64,000 nucleotides of DNA from Paenibacillus brasilensis (GCF_009363115.1 NZ_CP045298.1:2995001-3059000); one strand, 5' to 3'; shown: positions 25,790 to 35,459, numbered from the stretch's first letter. The notes: generated by a model not told the origin, from the letters alone. Numbers and translations: made by a program.

Positions 25790-26746
25790 CTATAATCCAT
25801 ACATATTTTTTATTACTTCAAGCTTGGGTAATGCTACGATTGCACCGGTATATTTTAACTTATAAGCACTTACAGCAAACCCTAACGTAAACGCTTCCCT
25901 AAGCGTATAGCCTTTCACAACAGCTGCATAAAATCCGGACCAGAAAGCATCCCCTGCTCCTGTCGTATCAATTACGTCTGTAGCTAATGTATTTAACTTA
26001 ATGATTTCTTTTCCATTTGAGACAATTGCCCCGTCTTTACCTAAGGTCATAATAACAAGCTTTGCCCCAAATTTTAAAAACTTCTCAACCTGATTTTCAT
26101 GAGTGTCTTTTCCGAACAATCTTTCTGCGTCATCCTCTGAAGGTTTGACGATGTCGACCTTTTTGAACATCGATTTTACGTACTCAACACCATCTTCTCC
26201 TTTATGCCAAATTTTCGGATGATAGTTTGGGTCAAAACATACTAAAACGTTGTTCTCTCTCGCACGCTCTATAACTTTTTCAATCGTATGACGAACTGGC
26301 TTCATAGAGATTGGCCAGCAGGAAAAATGAACAATCTTAGAATTATCTACAGCTTCTTCAAGCTCAGGAGTGTAAGCTAAATAATAGTCCGCTCCGCGAT
26401 AAAAAATTGGAGTTGGCGTAGATTTGCTTTTCGAAACAACAACCATACTGGTAGAATAGTCTACTTTTTGAACACATTTAGTATCAATACCAGCTAATTG
26501 TAACTGGTTAGTTAAAAATACTCCCATCCCATCTTTACCTAAAGCTGATGCTACGAGAGAATGAATCCCTAATCTACTAACATTAACAGCAATATTAGAA
26601 GGAGATCCACCGAAAAATTTCTGATAGGTGTTACATTTAGAATGATCATCATAATCAGTTGATATCATATCGATAAGAATTTCCCCGACTGTTAAGATGT
26701 CATTCCTTTTATTTTGAAAATTGATTTTATCATCCAGCTTATACAT
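25790..26746 (-). CDS. PfkB-family sugar kinase, probable fructokinase
   Basis: 318 residues with ribokinase-type signatures: FFGGSPSNIAVNVSRLG near residue 45, and DTTGAGDAFWSGF near residue 265 with the catalytic Asp. The fold uses ATP to phosphorylate a sugar or nucleoside. It is followed at once by sucrose phosphorylase, with 12 bases between its stop and the next ATG, so fructose is the likely substrate. The sequence also resembles 5-dehydro-2-deoxygluconokinase (IolC), so the choice rests on context. GGAGGAACTAC precedes the ATG. Confidence 0.8.
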   Translation of the reverse strand: MYKLDDKINFQNKRNDILTVGEILIDMISTDYDDHSKCNTYQKFFGGSPSNIAVNVSRLGIHSLVASALGKDGMGVFLTNQLQLAGIDTKCVQKVDYSTSMVVVSKSKSTPTPIFYRGADYYLAYTPELEEAVDNSKIVHFSCWPISMKPVRHTIEKVIERARENNVLVCFDPNYHPKIWHKGEDGVEYVKSMFKKVDIVKPSEDDAERLFGKDTHENQVEKFLKFGAKLVIMTLGKDGAIVSNGKEIIKLNTLATDVIDTTGAGDAFWSGFYAAVVKGYTLREAFTLGFAVSAYKLKYTGAIVALPKLEVIKNMYGL

Positions 26747-26786
26747 GTAGTTCCTCCGGATTTATTTAACTTTTATTACTTTTAAT

Positions 26787-27596
26787 CTAGAGCCCACTTA
26801 TCCAGCGTCCCGCCATTTTAATCCAATTGGAAACTTCAGGTTGAATGGTCCTTTCATTATCTAAAGCCATAGTTTCCTCAGTTCCAAGGGACAACCCATG
26901 CACCCCATTCGGGTAAATATGCATTTCCAAACTTACTTTATTCTTCAAAAGTGCATTAGCAAATAAAAAACTATTTTCGACAGGAACAGGCTCGTCTGTA
27001 TACGTGTGCCACAAGAATGTTGGTGGAGTATCGGAAGAAACATATTTTTCTAATGACACTTGATGTAATTGCTCATCATAGTTATCACCTAACAAAGCTT
27101 TAAATGAACCCTCGTGTGCAAACGTACCAGATGTAATAACCGGGTAACTTAGTAAAATCCCGTTAGGTTTTATCATTTCATTTGGGATTCCCAGGGCTTT
27201 CGATAAAAAACTACTTTTCCAAAAAACTCCTAAACTGGCTGCCAAGTGGCCGCCAGCTGAAAAACCAACCACAATGATTTTATTTATGTCAACATGCCAT
27301 TCCTCTGCTTTTTTCCTAGTAAGAGCAACTGCCATAGATAGTTCTAATAATGCTGTTGGAAAAGTAGCAGGGCGAACACTGTACCTTAATACACATGAAT
27401 GAAATCCCATCGCATTCATTTTGATTGCTATAGGTTCCGCCTCCCGATCAGAAGTAAACTCATATCCACCACCTGGACATATAATGACCAGAGGGCGTTT
27501 TCGAGTATTATCTATTTCTGGAGAGTTATCTAAAATATACGTATATAACTTAGACTTTGAATGTTGTGTACGTATATCAATAATTTCATGTATCAA
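26787..27596 (-). CDS. Alpha/beta-hydrolase esterase, BD-FAE/acetylxylan-esterase-like
   Basis: 269 residues: oxyanion segment VIICPGGGYEFTSDREAEPIA, nucleophile Ser in VVGFSAGGHLAAS, and a C-terminal His in YPNGVHGLSLG. This HGG(G)-type group includes acetyl and feruloyl esterases active on carbohydrate esters. The start is TTG 27596, 8 bases after GAGGAGG. No signal peptide. Second gene of the operon, 18 bases after the HSL-type hydrolase. Confidence 0.82.
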   Translation of the reverse strand: MIHEIIDIRTQHSKSKLYTYILDNSPEIDNTRKRPLVIICPGGGYEFTSDREAEPIAIKMNAMGFHSCVLRYSVRPATFPTALLELSMAVALTRKKAEEWHVDINKIIVVGFSAGGHLAASLGVFWKSSFLSKALGIPNEMIKPNGILLSYPVITSGTFAHEGSFKALLGDNYDEQLHQVSLEKYVSSDTPPTFLWHTYTDEPVPVENSFLFANALLKNKVSLEMHIYPNGVHGLSLGTEETMALDNERTIQPEVSNWIKMAGRWISGL

Positions 27597-27614
27597 ATTC
27601 GGCTCCTCCTCTAA

Positions 27615-28550
27615 TTAACCATTTAATGCTCTGCTAAGTGCTTCAATGTACCCGTTTTTGGCATGCTGGCTGATTTCCGCATCCGGGACGATATGCTCAA
27701 AAGCATGAAAACATCCAGGATATAATTGAAATTCTACATCCACTCCTGCTTGAGCTAAACGTGCAACATAATCAATTGTTTCATCGCGGAAAGGATCTAG
27801 TTGACCTACACATGTATAGGTCGGAGGTAGTCCTTCCAAATTCTTTGCGCGGGTTGGTGCTGCGTATGGGGAGATTTCACCATGAGCAGAATCCCCTAGA
27901 TACATTTCCCAAGCCGATATGTTATTTGACCTGAACCAAACCGCATGAATATCGGTAATTTCGTAGCTGGATGGTGTAATATTTCGATCATCAACCATTG
28001 GATATAATGGCATTTGAAAACATATAACCGGGCCCTTTCTATCGCGTGCCATTAATGCCAATGCCGCAGTTAATCCTCCACCTGCACTTCCTCCACCGAT
28101 TGCAACCCTCATTGGATCAACATTCAATTCATTTGTTGCACTCGTCATCCATACCAATGTAGCATAGCAGTCTTCAATAGCTGCGGGATACGAATGCTCA
28201 GGGGCTAATCGGTAATCTGGTGAAACCACAATACAATTGACTGCTTGAACAATACTTTCACAAAGGCTGTCTTCACCATTAGGATGACCTAACACATATC
28301 CTCCTCCATGGCTCCAAAGAACAGCAGGTAATTCTTCTTTACTCCTCTGAACTGGTTCATAAATTTTAATCAACATTTCTTGTCCATCGCCACCAGGGAT
28401 AAAACGTTCAGTAATTCTAACGTGTTCCGAATTCGCATTAGACGGAATGGGAACTTGTCTTGTTTTAGCCAAATCTTGTGGAAGTTGAATGATTGGTACC
28501 GCTTTCAAATTTTCTCTTAATTCCGCTTTCACTCTATTTAAAAATTCCAT
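27615..28550 (-). CDS. HSL-type alpha/beta-hydrolase (lipase/esterase family IV)
   Basis: 311 residues with the hormone-sensitive-lipase hallmark WSHGGGYVLG (oxyanion hole), nucleophile Ser in IGGGSAGGGLTAALAL, Asp in the QLDPFRDE turn and His in PGCFHAFEH. These cytosolic esterases prefer short to medium acyl chains. First gene of the operon; AAAGGATG precedes the ATG, and the operon promoter with LacI-type operators lies just upstream. It is one of three unrelated esterases in one operon, which suggests a substrate carrying several acyl groups. Confidence 0.85.
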   Translation of the reverse strand: MEFLNRVKAELRENLKAVPIIQLPQDLAKTRQVPIPSNANSEHVRITERFIPGGDGQEMLIKIYEPVQRSKEELPAVLWSHGGGYVLGHPNGEDSLCESIVQAVNCIVVSPDYRLAPEHSYPAAIEDCYATLVWMTSATNELNVDPMRVAIGGGSAGGGLTAALALMARDRKGPVICFQMPLYPMVDDRNITPSSYEITDIHAVWFRSNNISAWEMYLGDSAHGEISPYAAPTRAKNLEGLPPTYTCVGQLDPFRDETIDYVARLAQAGVDVEFQLYPGCFHAFEHIVPDAEISQHAKNGYIEALSRALNG

Positions 28551-28585
28551 AATATAAACATCCTTTCACTGAGATACCAACAACT

Positions 28586-28637
28586 ATAAAGCGTTTTCAT
28601 ATTCATAATATATAAATGTAAAGCGTTTGCATGTCAA
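28586..28637 (-). promoter_or_regulatory. Operon promoter with two LacI-type operators
   Basis: On the minus strand TTGACA (28637-28632) is followed after 17 bases by TATATA (28614-28609). Two 14-base LacI/CcpA-like sites, TGCAAACGCTTTAC (28631-28618, filling the spacer) and TGAAAACGCTTTAT (28599-28586, just past the start point), are 32 bp apart, about three helical turns. They fit binding by the adjacent LacI protein, CcpA, or both. Confidence 0.65.
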
Positions 28638-28693
28638 ACGGTTGTCATAAATCTTTCTTTTATCCTGATATCAAGAAAACGTATACTATGAAA

Positions 28694-28749
28694 GTATGAT
28701 AACCGCTTGACACTCAATGTGTCAAGCGGTTATCATACGGGTTTTTTTA
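28694..28749. terminator. 20-bp perfect hairpin followed by a T-tract
   Basis: Arms 28694-28713 and 28719-28738 are exact complements with a five-base loop, then GGGTTTTTTT on the plus strand. It acts as a plus-strand terminator in form, though no plus-strand gene ends here. It may insulate the operon promoter. Confidence 0.6.
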
Positions 28750-28790
28750 AATAAAAGAAAATTAATATTGCTCTTTTAGGTAGAGAATAA

Positions 28791-28829
28791 CAAAAAAGCC
28801 ACTGTTAATTTTTAACCTGTAGCCTTTTG
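28791..28829 (-). terminator. Probable terminator of the lacI-type gene
   Basis: On the minus strand a bulged stem built from GGCTAC...GTGGCT and GTTAA/TTAAC is followed by TTTTTTG. Confidence 0.45.
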
Positions 28830-28882
28830 AAAAATTTAGTGTATTTACTTAAAAGACTGATTCCGTAATCACGGGGGGAATT

Positions 28883-29887
28883 TTAGGTTACAAAAACATT
28901 TGTCGTTGAAGCACCCTCGACAAGTATGATATCTAGAGGCTTACATAAATGAGAAGAAATTTCCTCATTTTTAATTTTCTTATCCAGTATTATAACTGCT
29001 TTTTCTTCCATTTATGGTATAGACTGTTGTATTGTGGTTAATTGTGGGAGTAAATTTCTAACTGCTTCTGTTCCATCAAAACCAACTATTTTTAACTCTT
29101 CCGGGACGTTTTTCCTTATTTTTACAGTTTTATAATATATGTTAGCAGCAATAATATCGTCACTTGCAAAAATACCATCCATATCAGGATTTTCATGAAA
29201 AACTTGCGAAATGACTTTATGATTTTCTTTAGCATTAAAAGTTTTATTGATTTCATAGATAATTGGCTTAAGACCGTAAGCTGTCATTATATCCTTGTAT
29301 GCAGAGGTTCGTAAATGTGTAGGAGTATCTAATCTGCTCGGCCCACTAATATGAATAATCTTTTTACAACCTCTTTTAATCAAATGTTCCGTTGCCAATT
29401 TACCACCTAAATAATTGTCAGATGAAACAATTGGCGCTGAAGTTGAAATATATTGATCTACAGCAACAATAGGTAAGCTTGTTGAAACTTGTTCAAAAAT
29501 CCCTCTATTATGACTTCCAACAATAATTCCATCTACTTGATTTCGTTGGAGCATGTCTAAATATTTTTTCTTTATCCATATTATTTAAGCTATTACATGA
29601 AACACTTTATAGCCTAATTCTTCACATTTAATTTCGATATTATACTCAGCAAAAAAGGGATTACTTACTGTAGGAAAAATTAATCCAATAATATTACTTT
29701 GTTTTGTAAATAAAGACCTAGCCATTTCATTAGGGAAATAATTAATTTTTTCCATTGCATTATGAACACGTTTTCGAGTTTCTTCACTAATATAACCACG
29801 GTTATTCAACACTCTAGAAACAGTGGTTGGTGAAACACCGGCATGTTTAGCAACATCTTCTAATTTGGGTTTCGCTTTCGTTTTCAT
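28883..29887 (-). pseudogene. LacI-family repressor with two in-frame stops
   Basis: Read in one frame, the 334 codons equal a full LacI/ScrR-type repressor. The DNA-binding helix (LEDVAKHAGVSPTTVSRVLNNRG) and hinge are intact, followed by NIIGLIFPTVSNPFF. A TAA at about 29585 ends the first 100 residues. The next dozen codons make sense only in a shifted frame (CNSLNNMDKEK), so two compensating indels are likely, the second in a run of six A. The original frame resumes at KYLDMLQRNQVDGII and runs to a second TAA at 29012-29014. After that the family tail (MEEKAVIILDKKIKNEEIS, then LVEGASTT) continues to 28883. Predicted non-functional. Confidence 0.75.
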
Positions 29888-29938
29888 ACTATCACCTCAC
29901 ATACATTGACTAATCTTCTATAAACCGGGATCGTAGCT

Positions 29939-31168
29939 ATGCTGATCGGTTTTTCACTGATGACCGTAATTATGAAGCATTCACAGAAATATTTTGTAGC
30001 ACAGCAAGCGGAGCTTGGCCAGATCAACGGTCATATCGAAGAAACCTATGCCGGTCATAACGTAGTCAAGGTATATAATGGAGAAAAAGCAGCCAAGGAA
30101 GTGTTCCATGGCATTAACGGCCGCTTATATACAAATGCATGGAAGTCCCAGTTCATGTCTGGCCTGATGATGCCGGTCATGATGTTCATCGGGAATTTCG
30201 GTTATGTCGCGGTCTGTGTCGTGGGCGCTTTGCTGGTGAATCAACATACTATAACGATCGGAACTATTGTAGCCTTCATGGTGTATATTCGTCTGTTTAC
30301 ACAGCCTTTGTCACAGCTGGCACAGGCCGCAACCAATCTGCAATCTGCGGCTGCCGCCAGTGAGCGTGTATTCGAATTTCTGGGTGAAGAAGAATTGGCG
30401 GATGAGAGCGATAAGACCGAGAAGCTGGACAACGCCAAAGGGAATATCGAATTTAAACATGTCCGTTTCGGTTATAAAGAAGACCGTATGATTATCAAGG
30501 ATTTCTCTATGAAAGCTGAAGCTGGTCAGAAAATTGCCATTGTTGGTCCGACAGGCGCCGGTAAGACAACGCTCGTGAATTTGCTTATGCGGTTCTATGA
30601 GCTGAACGGTGGGGAAATCTATATTGACGGAACCCCGATCAGCCAATTAACACGTGAGAATATTCATGAATTATTCTGTATGGTGTTGCAGGATACCTGG
30701 TTGTTTGAAGGAACGATCCGTGAGAATATCGTCTTTTCCAAACAGCATGTTACCGATGAACAGGTGGAAGCTGCGTGTAGAGCGGTAGGGCTGCACAGCT
30801 TCCTTAAAACACTGCCGCAAGGCTATGATACGATGCTGGACGATAAAGCCAATCTCTCTGCCGGTCAAAAGCAATTGATTACTATTGCAAGAGCCATGAT
30901 TGAAGATGCACCCATGCTCATTCTGGATGAGGCCACAAGTTCGGTCGATACGCGTACGGAATTGCTGATTCAACAAGCGATGGACCAACTGACTGTAGGT
31001 AAAACCTCCTTTGTGATTGCCCACCGGCTCTCAACGATCAAGAACGCCGATCTGATTCTGGTCATGAAGGATGGTAACATTATCGAAACGGGCAAGCATG
31101 AGGAATTGCTGGCTAAAGGCGGCTTCTATGCCGATCTATACAATAGCCAGTTTGAACATGCGTCCTAA
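29939..31168 (+). pseudogene. ABC exporter half-transporter missing its N-terminal third
   Basis: The 409 remaining residues begin within the transmembrane domain (KYFVAQQAELGQINGHIEETYAG) and include a complete nucleotide-binding domain: Walker A GPTGAGKTT, signature NLSAGQKQ, Walker B MLILDEATSSVD and the H-loop in AHRLSTI. Full exporters of this YfiC/LmrA-like type have about 600 residues and six helices; about 200 residues with the first helices are gone. The break falls within about 50 bp of the LacI start, marking the right edge of the AT-rich segment. A partner half-transporter that should precede it is also absent. Confidence 0.75.
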
Positions 31169-31234
31169 AAATAACGGTTTCTATTTGAAAAAACAGGATA
31201 ACAGCTTTTGAGACAAGAATATAAATATTTATAC

Positions 31235-31290
31235 AAAAAAAGGGACAGTCTGGGATACCCAAATAAGGGGGAGGGCTGTCTCTTTTTTAT
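31235..31290 (+). terminator. Terminator after the ABC fragment
   Basis: AAAAAAAGGGACAGTC (31235-31250) pairs with GGCTGTCTCTTTTTT (31274-31288) with wobble pairs. Confidence 0.65.
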
Positions 31291-31735
31291 GTCATGCGTT
31301 TATATGTATATGATTACATAAAAAATAAAATAGTAAATTGGACTTAATCATAGACGAAGCCAACGTATTTCTTCATCGGATAGTGGACTACTAAAGAACT
31401 ATTTTTTTGAATTCGTTTGCAATTAGAGCTTTTTATGAATTTTTTTGAATGATTTTGGATGGAAATGAAGCAAGCAAGCAGGCAAAATTGAATATGCAAA
31501 AAAAGCAAGTAACAATTTTTTCTGAATGCAATATAAATTAAAGAAAACAAAAATTTCAGAAATTTACTAGGAAAATATGAGGATGAAATTCAAGGAGCAT
31601 CCTGCTTTCAGCCTTAATAAAGGGGATTTTCAGTCTATATCAATCGCTTGTCATACCATATAAAATGGCCCTACCAACCAAAAAAGTTGGTTTCTAATCT
31701 AGACTTGAATAATTAGAACAAGGGAGATGAAGTAC
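31291..31735. other. AT-rich upstream region of sacB
   Basis: No gene was recognised. A small hairpin AACCAA-AAAAG-TTGGTT lies at about 31675-31691, some 45 bases before the sacB start. Another (GGATG...CATCC) lies near 31580-31602. No convincing SacY-type antiterminator site was identified. Confidence 0.4.
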
Positions 31736-33235
31736 TTGAAAATCAACAAAATTTTCAGAAAAGCCACCACATTAACTGTGGCAACCACATTGCTATTGGG
31801 AGGGGGTATTCAAGCTTTTGCCAAAGACACGGATGAATCTGATCTCAAAACAGACAATGCATTTACGCACATTACACGCAATGACATGTTGAATATTTTC
31901 AAACAGCAAGGCAAAGAGAAATTTGAGGTTCCGTCCTTTGATGCATCTACAATTAAGAATATTCCTTCCGCAAAAGGCCGCGACAGCTCAGGCAAGCTGA
32001 TTGATTTCGATGTCTGGGACTCTTGGCCGTTACAAAATGCCGATGGCACAGTAGCCAATTACAAAGGGTATAATATCGTTTTTGGATTGGCAGGCGATCC
32101 TAAAAGAGCAGAGGATACATTTATATATCTGTTCTATCAAAAAGCGGGTAATACCTCGCTGAGCGGCTGGAAAAATGCCGGAAGAGTATTTAAAGACAAT
32201 GATAAATTACTTGCGAACGATCCGATTCTAAAAAATCAGTCAGAAGAATGGTCCGGTTCTGCTACCTTAACCTCTAATGGACAAGTACGCTTATTTTATA
32301 CCAGCAGACAGCCCTTTGAGCCGAGTAACCAACTATACGGTAAACAAACCTTGACCACGGCTCAAATTAATCTCTCTCAGCCTGATGAGGAGACACTGAA
32401 AGTGGATGGTGTCGAGGATTTGAAACCGATCTATGACGGTGGAGATGGTAAAACCTATCAAAATGTTCAGCAAAGCGTCGGTGTAGATATGGATAACCAT
32501 ACGTTTAGAGACCCTCACTATGTCGAGGATCAAGGCCACAAATATATTATATTTGAAGCGAACACAGGGACAGAAACAGGCTACCAGGGCGAGGATTCTC
32601 TTCAAAACTCAGCTTATTATGGTGGTAATAACGAATTTTTCACGGAAGAGCTTCGTAATCTGTTGCAAAGTCCCAAGAAAAAGGGAGCTGAATTGGCCAA
32701 CGGCGCACTGGGCATCGTTGAATTGAATAACGATTATACTTTGAAAAAAGTAATGCCTCCTTTGATTGCGTCCAATCTGGTAACGGATGAAATTGAACGG
32801 GCGAATGTGTTCAAGATGAATGGTTTGTGGTACTTATTTACGAGCACGAGAGGCTCCAAGGTGACTGTTGATGCGATCGGTGACGATGATATTTACATGC
32901 TGGGTTATGCTTCTACTTCCTTGACTGGGCCTTACAAACCGTTGAATGGAACCGGTCTCGTTCTTCATCAGGATCTGGATCGTGATGATATTACCTGGAC
33001 TTATGCCCATTTTGCTATCCCGCAAGGTAAAGGCAATAACGTAGTCGTTTCGAGCTATATGACCAATCGAGGGCTTTTCCCGGATCACAAATCCACTTTC
33101 GCACCAAGCTTCCTGCTGAATATTAAAGGCTTGAAAACCTCTGTTGTCAAAAACGGTATTCTGGAGCAAGGGCAAATCACGATTGATCCAACGGATGACA
33201 AAAAAGAACCTCCATATGAGTATGGAAAGAAATAA
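31736..33235 (+). CDS. sacB: Levansucrase
   Basis: 499 residues from TTG 31736, chosen because AGGGAG (31721-31726) is 9 bases upstream and directly touches the alternative ATG 31727. A signal peptide (KINKIFRKATTLTVATTLLL ending IQAFA) directs secretion. The GH68 triad is present: nucleophile in DVWDSWPLQNADG, Asp in TFRDPHYVED and acid/base Glu in TDEIERANVFKMNGLWYLF. It converts sucrose to levan plus glucose outside the cell. levB follows 105 bases later, giving a levan synthesis-and-trimming unit as in Bacillus. Confidence 0.93.
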   Translation: MKINKIFRKATTLTVATTLLLGGGIQAFAKDTDESDLKTDNAFTHITRNDMLNIFKQQGKEKFEVPSFDASTIKNIPSAKGRDSSGKLIDFDVWDSWPLQNADGTVANYKGYNIVFGLAGDPKRAEDTFIYLFYQKAGNTSLSGWKNAGRVFKDNDKLLANDPILKNQSEEWSGSATLTSNGQVRLFYTSRQPFEPSNQLYGKQTLTTAQINLSQPDEETLKVDGVEDLKPIYDGGDGKTYQNVQQSVGVDMDNHTFRDPHYVEDQGHKYIIFEANTGTETGYQGEDSLQNSAYYGGNNEFFTEELRNLLQSPKKKGAELANGALGIVELNNDYTLKKVMPPLIASNLVTDEIERANVFKMNGLWYLFTSTRGSKVTVDAIGDDDIYMLGYASTSLTGPYKPLNGTGLVLHQDLDRDDITWTYAHFAIPQGKGNNVVVSSYMTNRGLFPDHKSTFAPSFLLNIKGLKTSVVKNGILEQGQITIDPTDDKKEPPYEYGKK

Positions 33236-33252
33236 GTAGGTAGATGCAGCAT

Positions 33253-33299
33253 GTCCGAAGACGGCAGCTTGGTAGCTGACCGATCTGTCGTCTTCGGAC
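33253..33299 (+). other. Hairpin between sacB and levB
   Basis: GTCCGAAGACGGCAG (33253-33267) pairs with CTGTCGTCTTCGGAC (33285-33299), one G-U pair, 17-base loop. There is no T-tract. It is a likely mRNA stabiliser of sacB or processing point that sets the sacB:levB ratio. Confidence 0.55.
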
Positions 33300-33340
33300 G
33301 GTACATAACGATGCAATGGGAGGTAAGGAGGATCGTCATA

Positions 33341-34897
33341 ATGAAAAAAATAGCTTCCAAGAGCATTTGGATACGATCCGTTGTAATCATCACAGGCTTA
33401 ACAATCTTCATAACTATGGGTTGGAGTATGTACCAACGGGATGCGAGCAAAACTCCAATACCTCCTACAAACCCGACCTATCGGGCGGCCTATCATTTTA
33501 CTGTTCCGGATAAGTGGAAAAATGATCCGCAGCGGCCCATTTATATGGATGGGAAATACCATTATTACTATTTATATAACCGAGATTATCCTGAAAAAAA
33601 TGGTACAGAATGGCGGCACGCCACCTCAACTGATTTGGTTCATTGGCAGGATGAGGGCGTGTCGATCCCCAAATATACCAATCCGAATGGCGACCCGTGG
33701 TCTGGCTCGGTTGTGAGCGATGATAACAACAGTGCAGGGTTTGGCAAAGGTGCTCTGGTCGCTATTGTGACGCAGCCGTCTGCCAATGGAGGAAAGCAAG
33801 AGCAATTTTTATGGTATAGCCTTGACAAAGGCAAGACATTTACTTCTTATAGCGACACTCCTGTGATGAAGAATCCGGGTACCCGGGATTTCAGAGACCC
33901 GAAAATCATATGGGATATGCGCAGCAATAAATGGATCATGGTCATGGCGGAAGGTACGAAGATTGGCTTTTATGAGTCTGACAACTTAAAGAAATGGCAT
34001 TATATGAGTGGCTTTAGCACCGAAAATATCGGACTTGTGGAATGTCCCGACCTCTACCAAATGCGAGCGGACGATGGAACCTATAAGTGGATTTTGGGCG
34101 CAAGCGCAAACGGGAAATCAACAGGAGAACCTAACACATATGCCTATTGGACGGGAAATTTCGACGGTAACCATTTTTCCCCGGACGATAGTAAGCCCGA
34201 GTGGCTGGATTACGGCTTTGATTGGTATGGGGCGGTGACGTTCGAGGAAGGAAAAGGCAACGATAAATACAGCCACCGTTATGCGCTGGCCTGGATGAAC
34301 AATTGGGATTATGCCAACAACACGCCTACGCTAAAAGAAGGCTTTAACGGGATGGATTCCATCGTTCGTCAAATTCGACTGAAACAAGTAGACGGACTAG
34401 GGTATCGCTTGGTTTCACAGCCGATCGAAGCTTTGAAGCAATTGCCAACCTCAATGAAGTCATTTGAACAGATCAGGGTGAATGGTACGTACACGCTTCC
34501 GGTGAAGGCAGAAGCTTATCAGCTAGAGGCGGATATTTCATGGTCAACGCTTAAAAATGCAGGCTTGAGACTACGAGAATCGAAGGATGGCAAACGTCAT
34601 GTGGATGTCGGCGTTTCATTGGAAGGCCAATACTCTTATGTTAACAGAGGATATACAGGACAGCCGGATCAGAGTGGAGCCTATGTGGAGAGCAAGGCGC
34701 CCTTTGACGTGAACCATAAAAACGTTCACCTGAAAATTCTAGTCGATAAGACCAGTATCGAAGTTTTTGTAGACGATGGAGCAGTGGTGCACTCCAATTT
34801 AATCTTCCCTCGTATGGATGATCAGGGAATTACCCTTTTTGCCGATGGCGGTACAGCTATTTTCAAAAATGTGGTTATCAACAATTTTATTAAGTGA
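33341..34897 (+). CDS. levB: Endolevanase (GH32), LevB-like
   Basis: 518 residues from ATG 33341, behind AAGGAGG (33324-33330); earlier in-frame starts lie inside the intergenic hairpin and are rejected. An N-terminal membrane or signal helix (SVVIITGLTIFITMGWSMY) points outside the cell. GH32 motifs in order: WKNDPQRPIY (nucleophile), FRDPKI, and VECPDLY (acid/base Glu), then a C-terminal beta-sandwich ending TSIEVFVDDGA. It cleaves levan internally to short fructo-oligosaccharides. Its position after sacB matches the Bacillus sacB-levB operon. Confidence 0.88.
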   Translation: MKKIASKSIWIRSVVIITGLTIFITMGWSMYQRDASKTPIPPTNPTYRAAYHFTVPDKWKNDPQRPIYMDGKYHYYYLYNRDYPEKNGTEWRHATSTDLVHWQDEGVSIPKYTNPNGDPWSGSVVSDDNNSAGFGKGALVAIVTQPSANGGKQEQFLWYSLDKGKTFTSYSDTPVMKNPGTRDFRDPKIIWDMRSNKWIMVMAEGTKIGFYESDNLKKWHYMSGFSTENIGLVECPDLYQMRADDGTYKWILGASANGKSTGEPNTYAYWTGNFDGNHFSPDDSKPEWLDYGFDWYGAVTFEEGKGNDKYSHRYALAWMNNWDYANNTPTLKEGFNGMDSIVRQIRLKQVDGLGYRLVSQPIEALKQLPTSMKSFEQIRVNGTYTLPVKAEAYQLEADISWSTLKNAGLRLRESKDGKRHVDVGVSLEGQYSYVNRGYTGQPDQSGAYVESKAPFDVNHKNVHLKILVDKTSIEVFVDDGAVVHSNLIFPRMDDQGITLFADGGTAIFKNVVINNFIK

Positions 34898-34909
34898 ACA
34901 GATAGACAT

Positions 34910-34950
34910 AAAGAGTCTGCCCCACTATACACGTGGTGCGGACTCTTTGT
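34910..34950 (+). terminator. Terminator after levB
   Basis: 16-base arms 34910-34925 and 34933-34948 (AAAGAGTC...GACTCTTT) with two mismatches and a 7-base loop. Confidence 0.7.
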
Positions 34951-34994
34951 GAAAAACGCCACTTACAGTTAGGTAATTAGCCGATCTGGTAAGT

Positions 34995-35459
34995 CTATTT
35001 GTGATAGGGTGACAGGTTATCAGCGCTGCGCCCCAATTTTTTAAGTAAACCGATAAGCTGATCTCTTTCGGTTTCGCTGATGCCGCTAAAGGCACGTTCA
35101 ATTTGACGTGTATAGTCAGGGTAAATTTCGTCCATGACGCGTTGTCCTTCGTCCGTCAATTCTGCATATATAATCCGACGATCCTGGTCGCACGGGTGAC
35201 GGTGCAAATAACCGCGGCTCTCCAGCTTGTCGATAACATAAGTGACATTTCCGCTTTGCAGCAGCAGCTTGGCTCCAATCTGTTGGATCGGCTGCGCTCC
35301 CTTGTGATATAGAACTTCCATCACGGCGAAGGCCGTTGGGTTGAAGCCCATCGTTTTGATGCCAGCAACCGCATGTTCGTTTACACTTTTGAATGACTTG
35401 GCAAACACGCTATATAAATGCATGGATTGCTGTGTCACCAATGTTCGGTAATCTATCAT
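34995..35459 (-). CDS. MarR-family transcriptional regulator
   Basis: 154 residues starting at ATG 35459 (MIDYRTLVTQQS). AAAGGCGG lies seven bases upstream; the longer frame to 35582 has no signal. The winged helix is typical: FAVMEVLYHKGAQPIQQIGAKLLLQSGNVTYVIDKLESRGYLHRHPCDQDRRIIYAELTDEGQRVM. A Cys in the wing (PCDQDRR) is a common feature, but there is no OhrR-type N-terminal redox Cys. Target unknown; the nearest divergent gene is the hypothetical at 35747. Confidence 0.85.
   Translation of the reverse strand: MIDYRTLVTQQSMHLYSVFAKSFKSVNEHAVAGIKTMGFNPTAFAVMEVLYHKGAQPIQQIGAKLLLQSGNVTYVIDKLESRGYLHRHPCDQDRRIIYAELTDEGQRVMDEIYPDYTRQIERAFSGISETERDQLIGLLKKLGRSADNLSPYHK

Noticed and set aside
33251..33340. 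Upstream extension of levB to ATG 33251
   Set aside because: The extension lies inside a hairpin and encodes no signal peptide; ATG 33341 has an ideal AAGGAGG.
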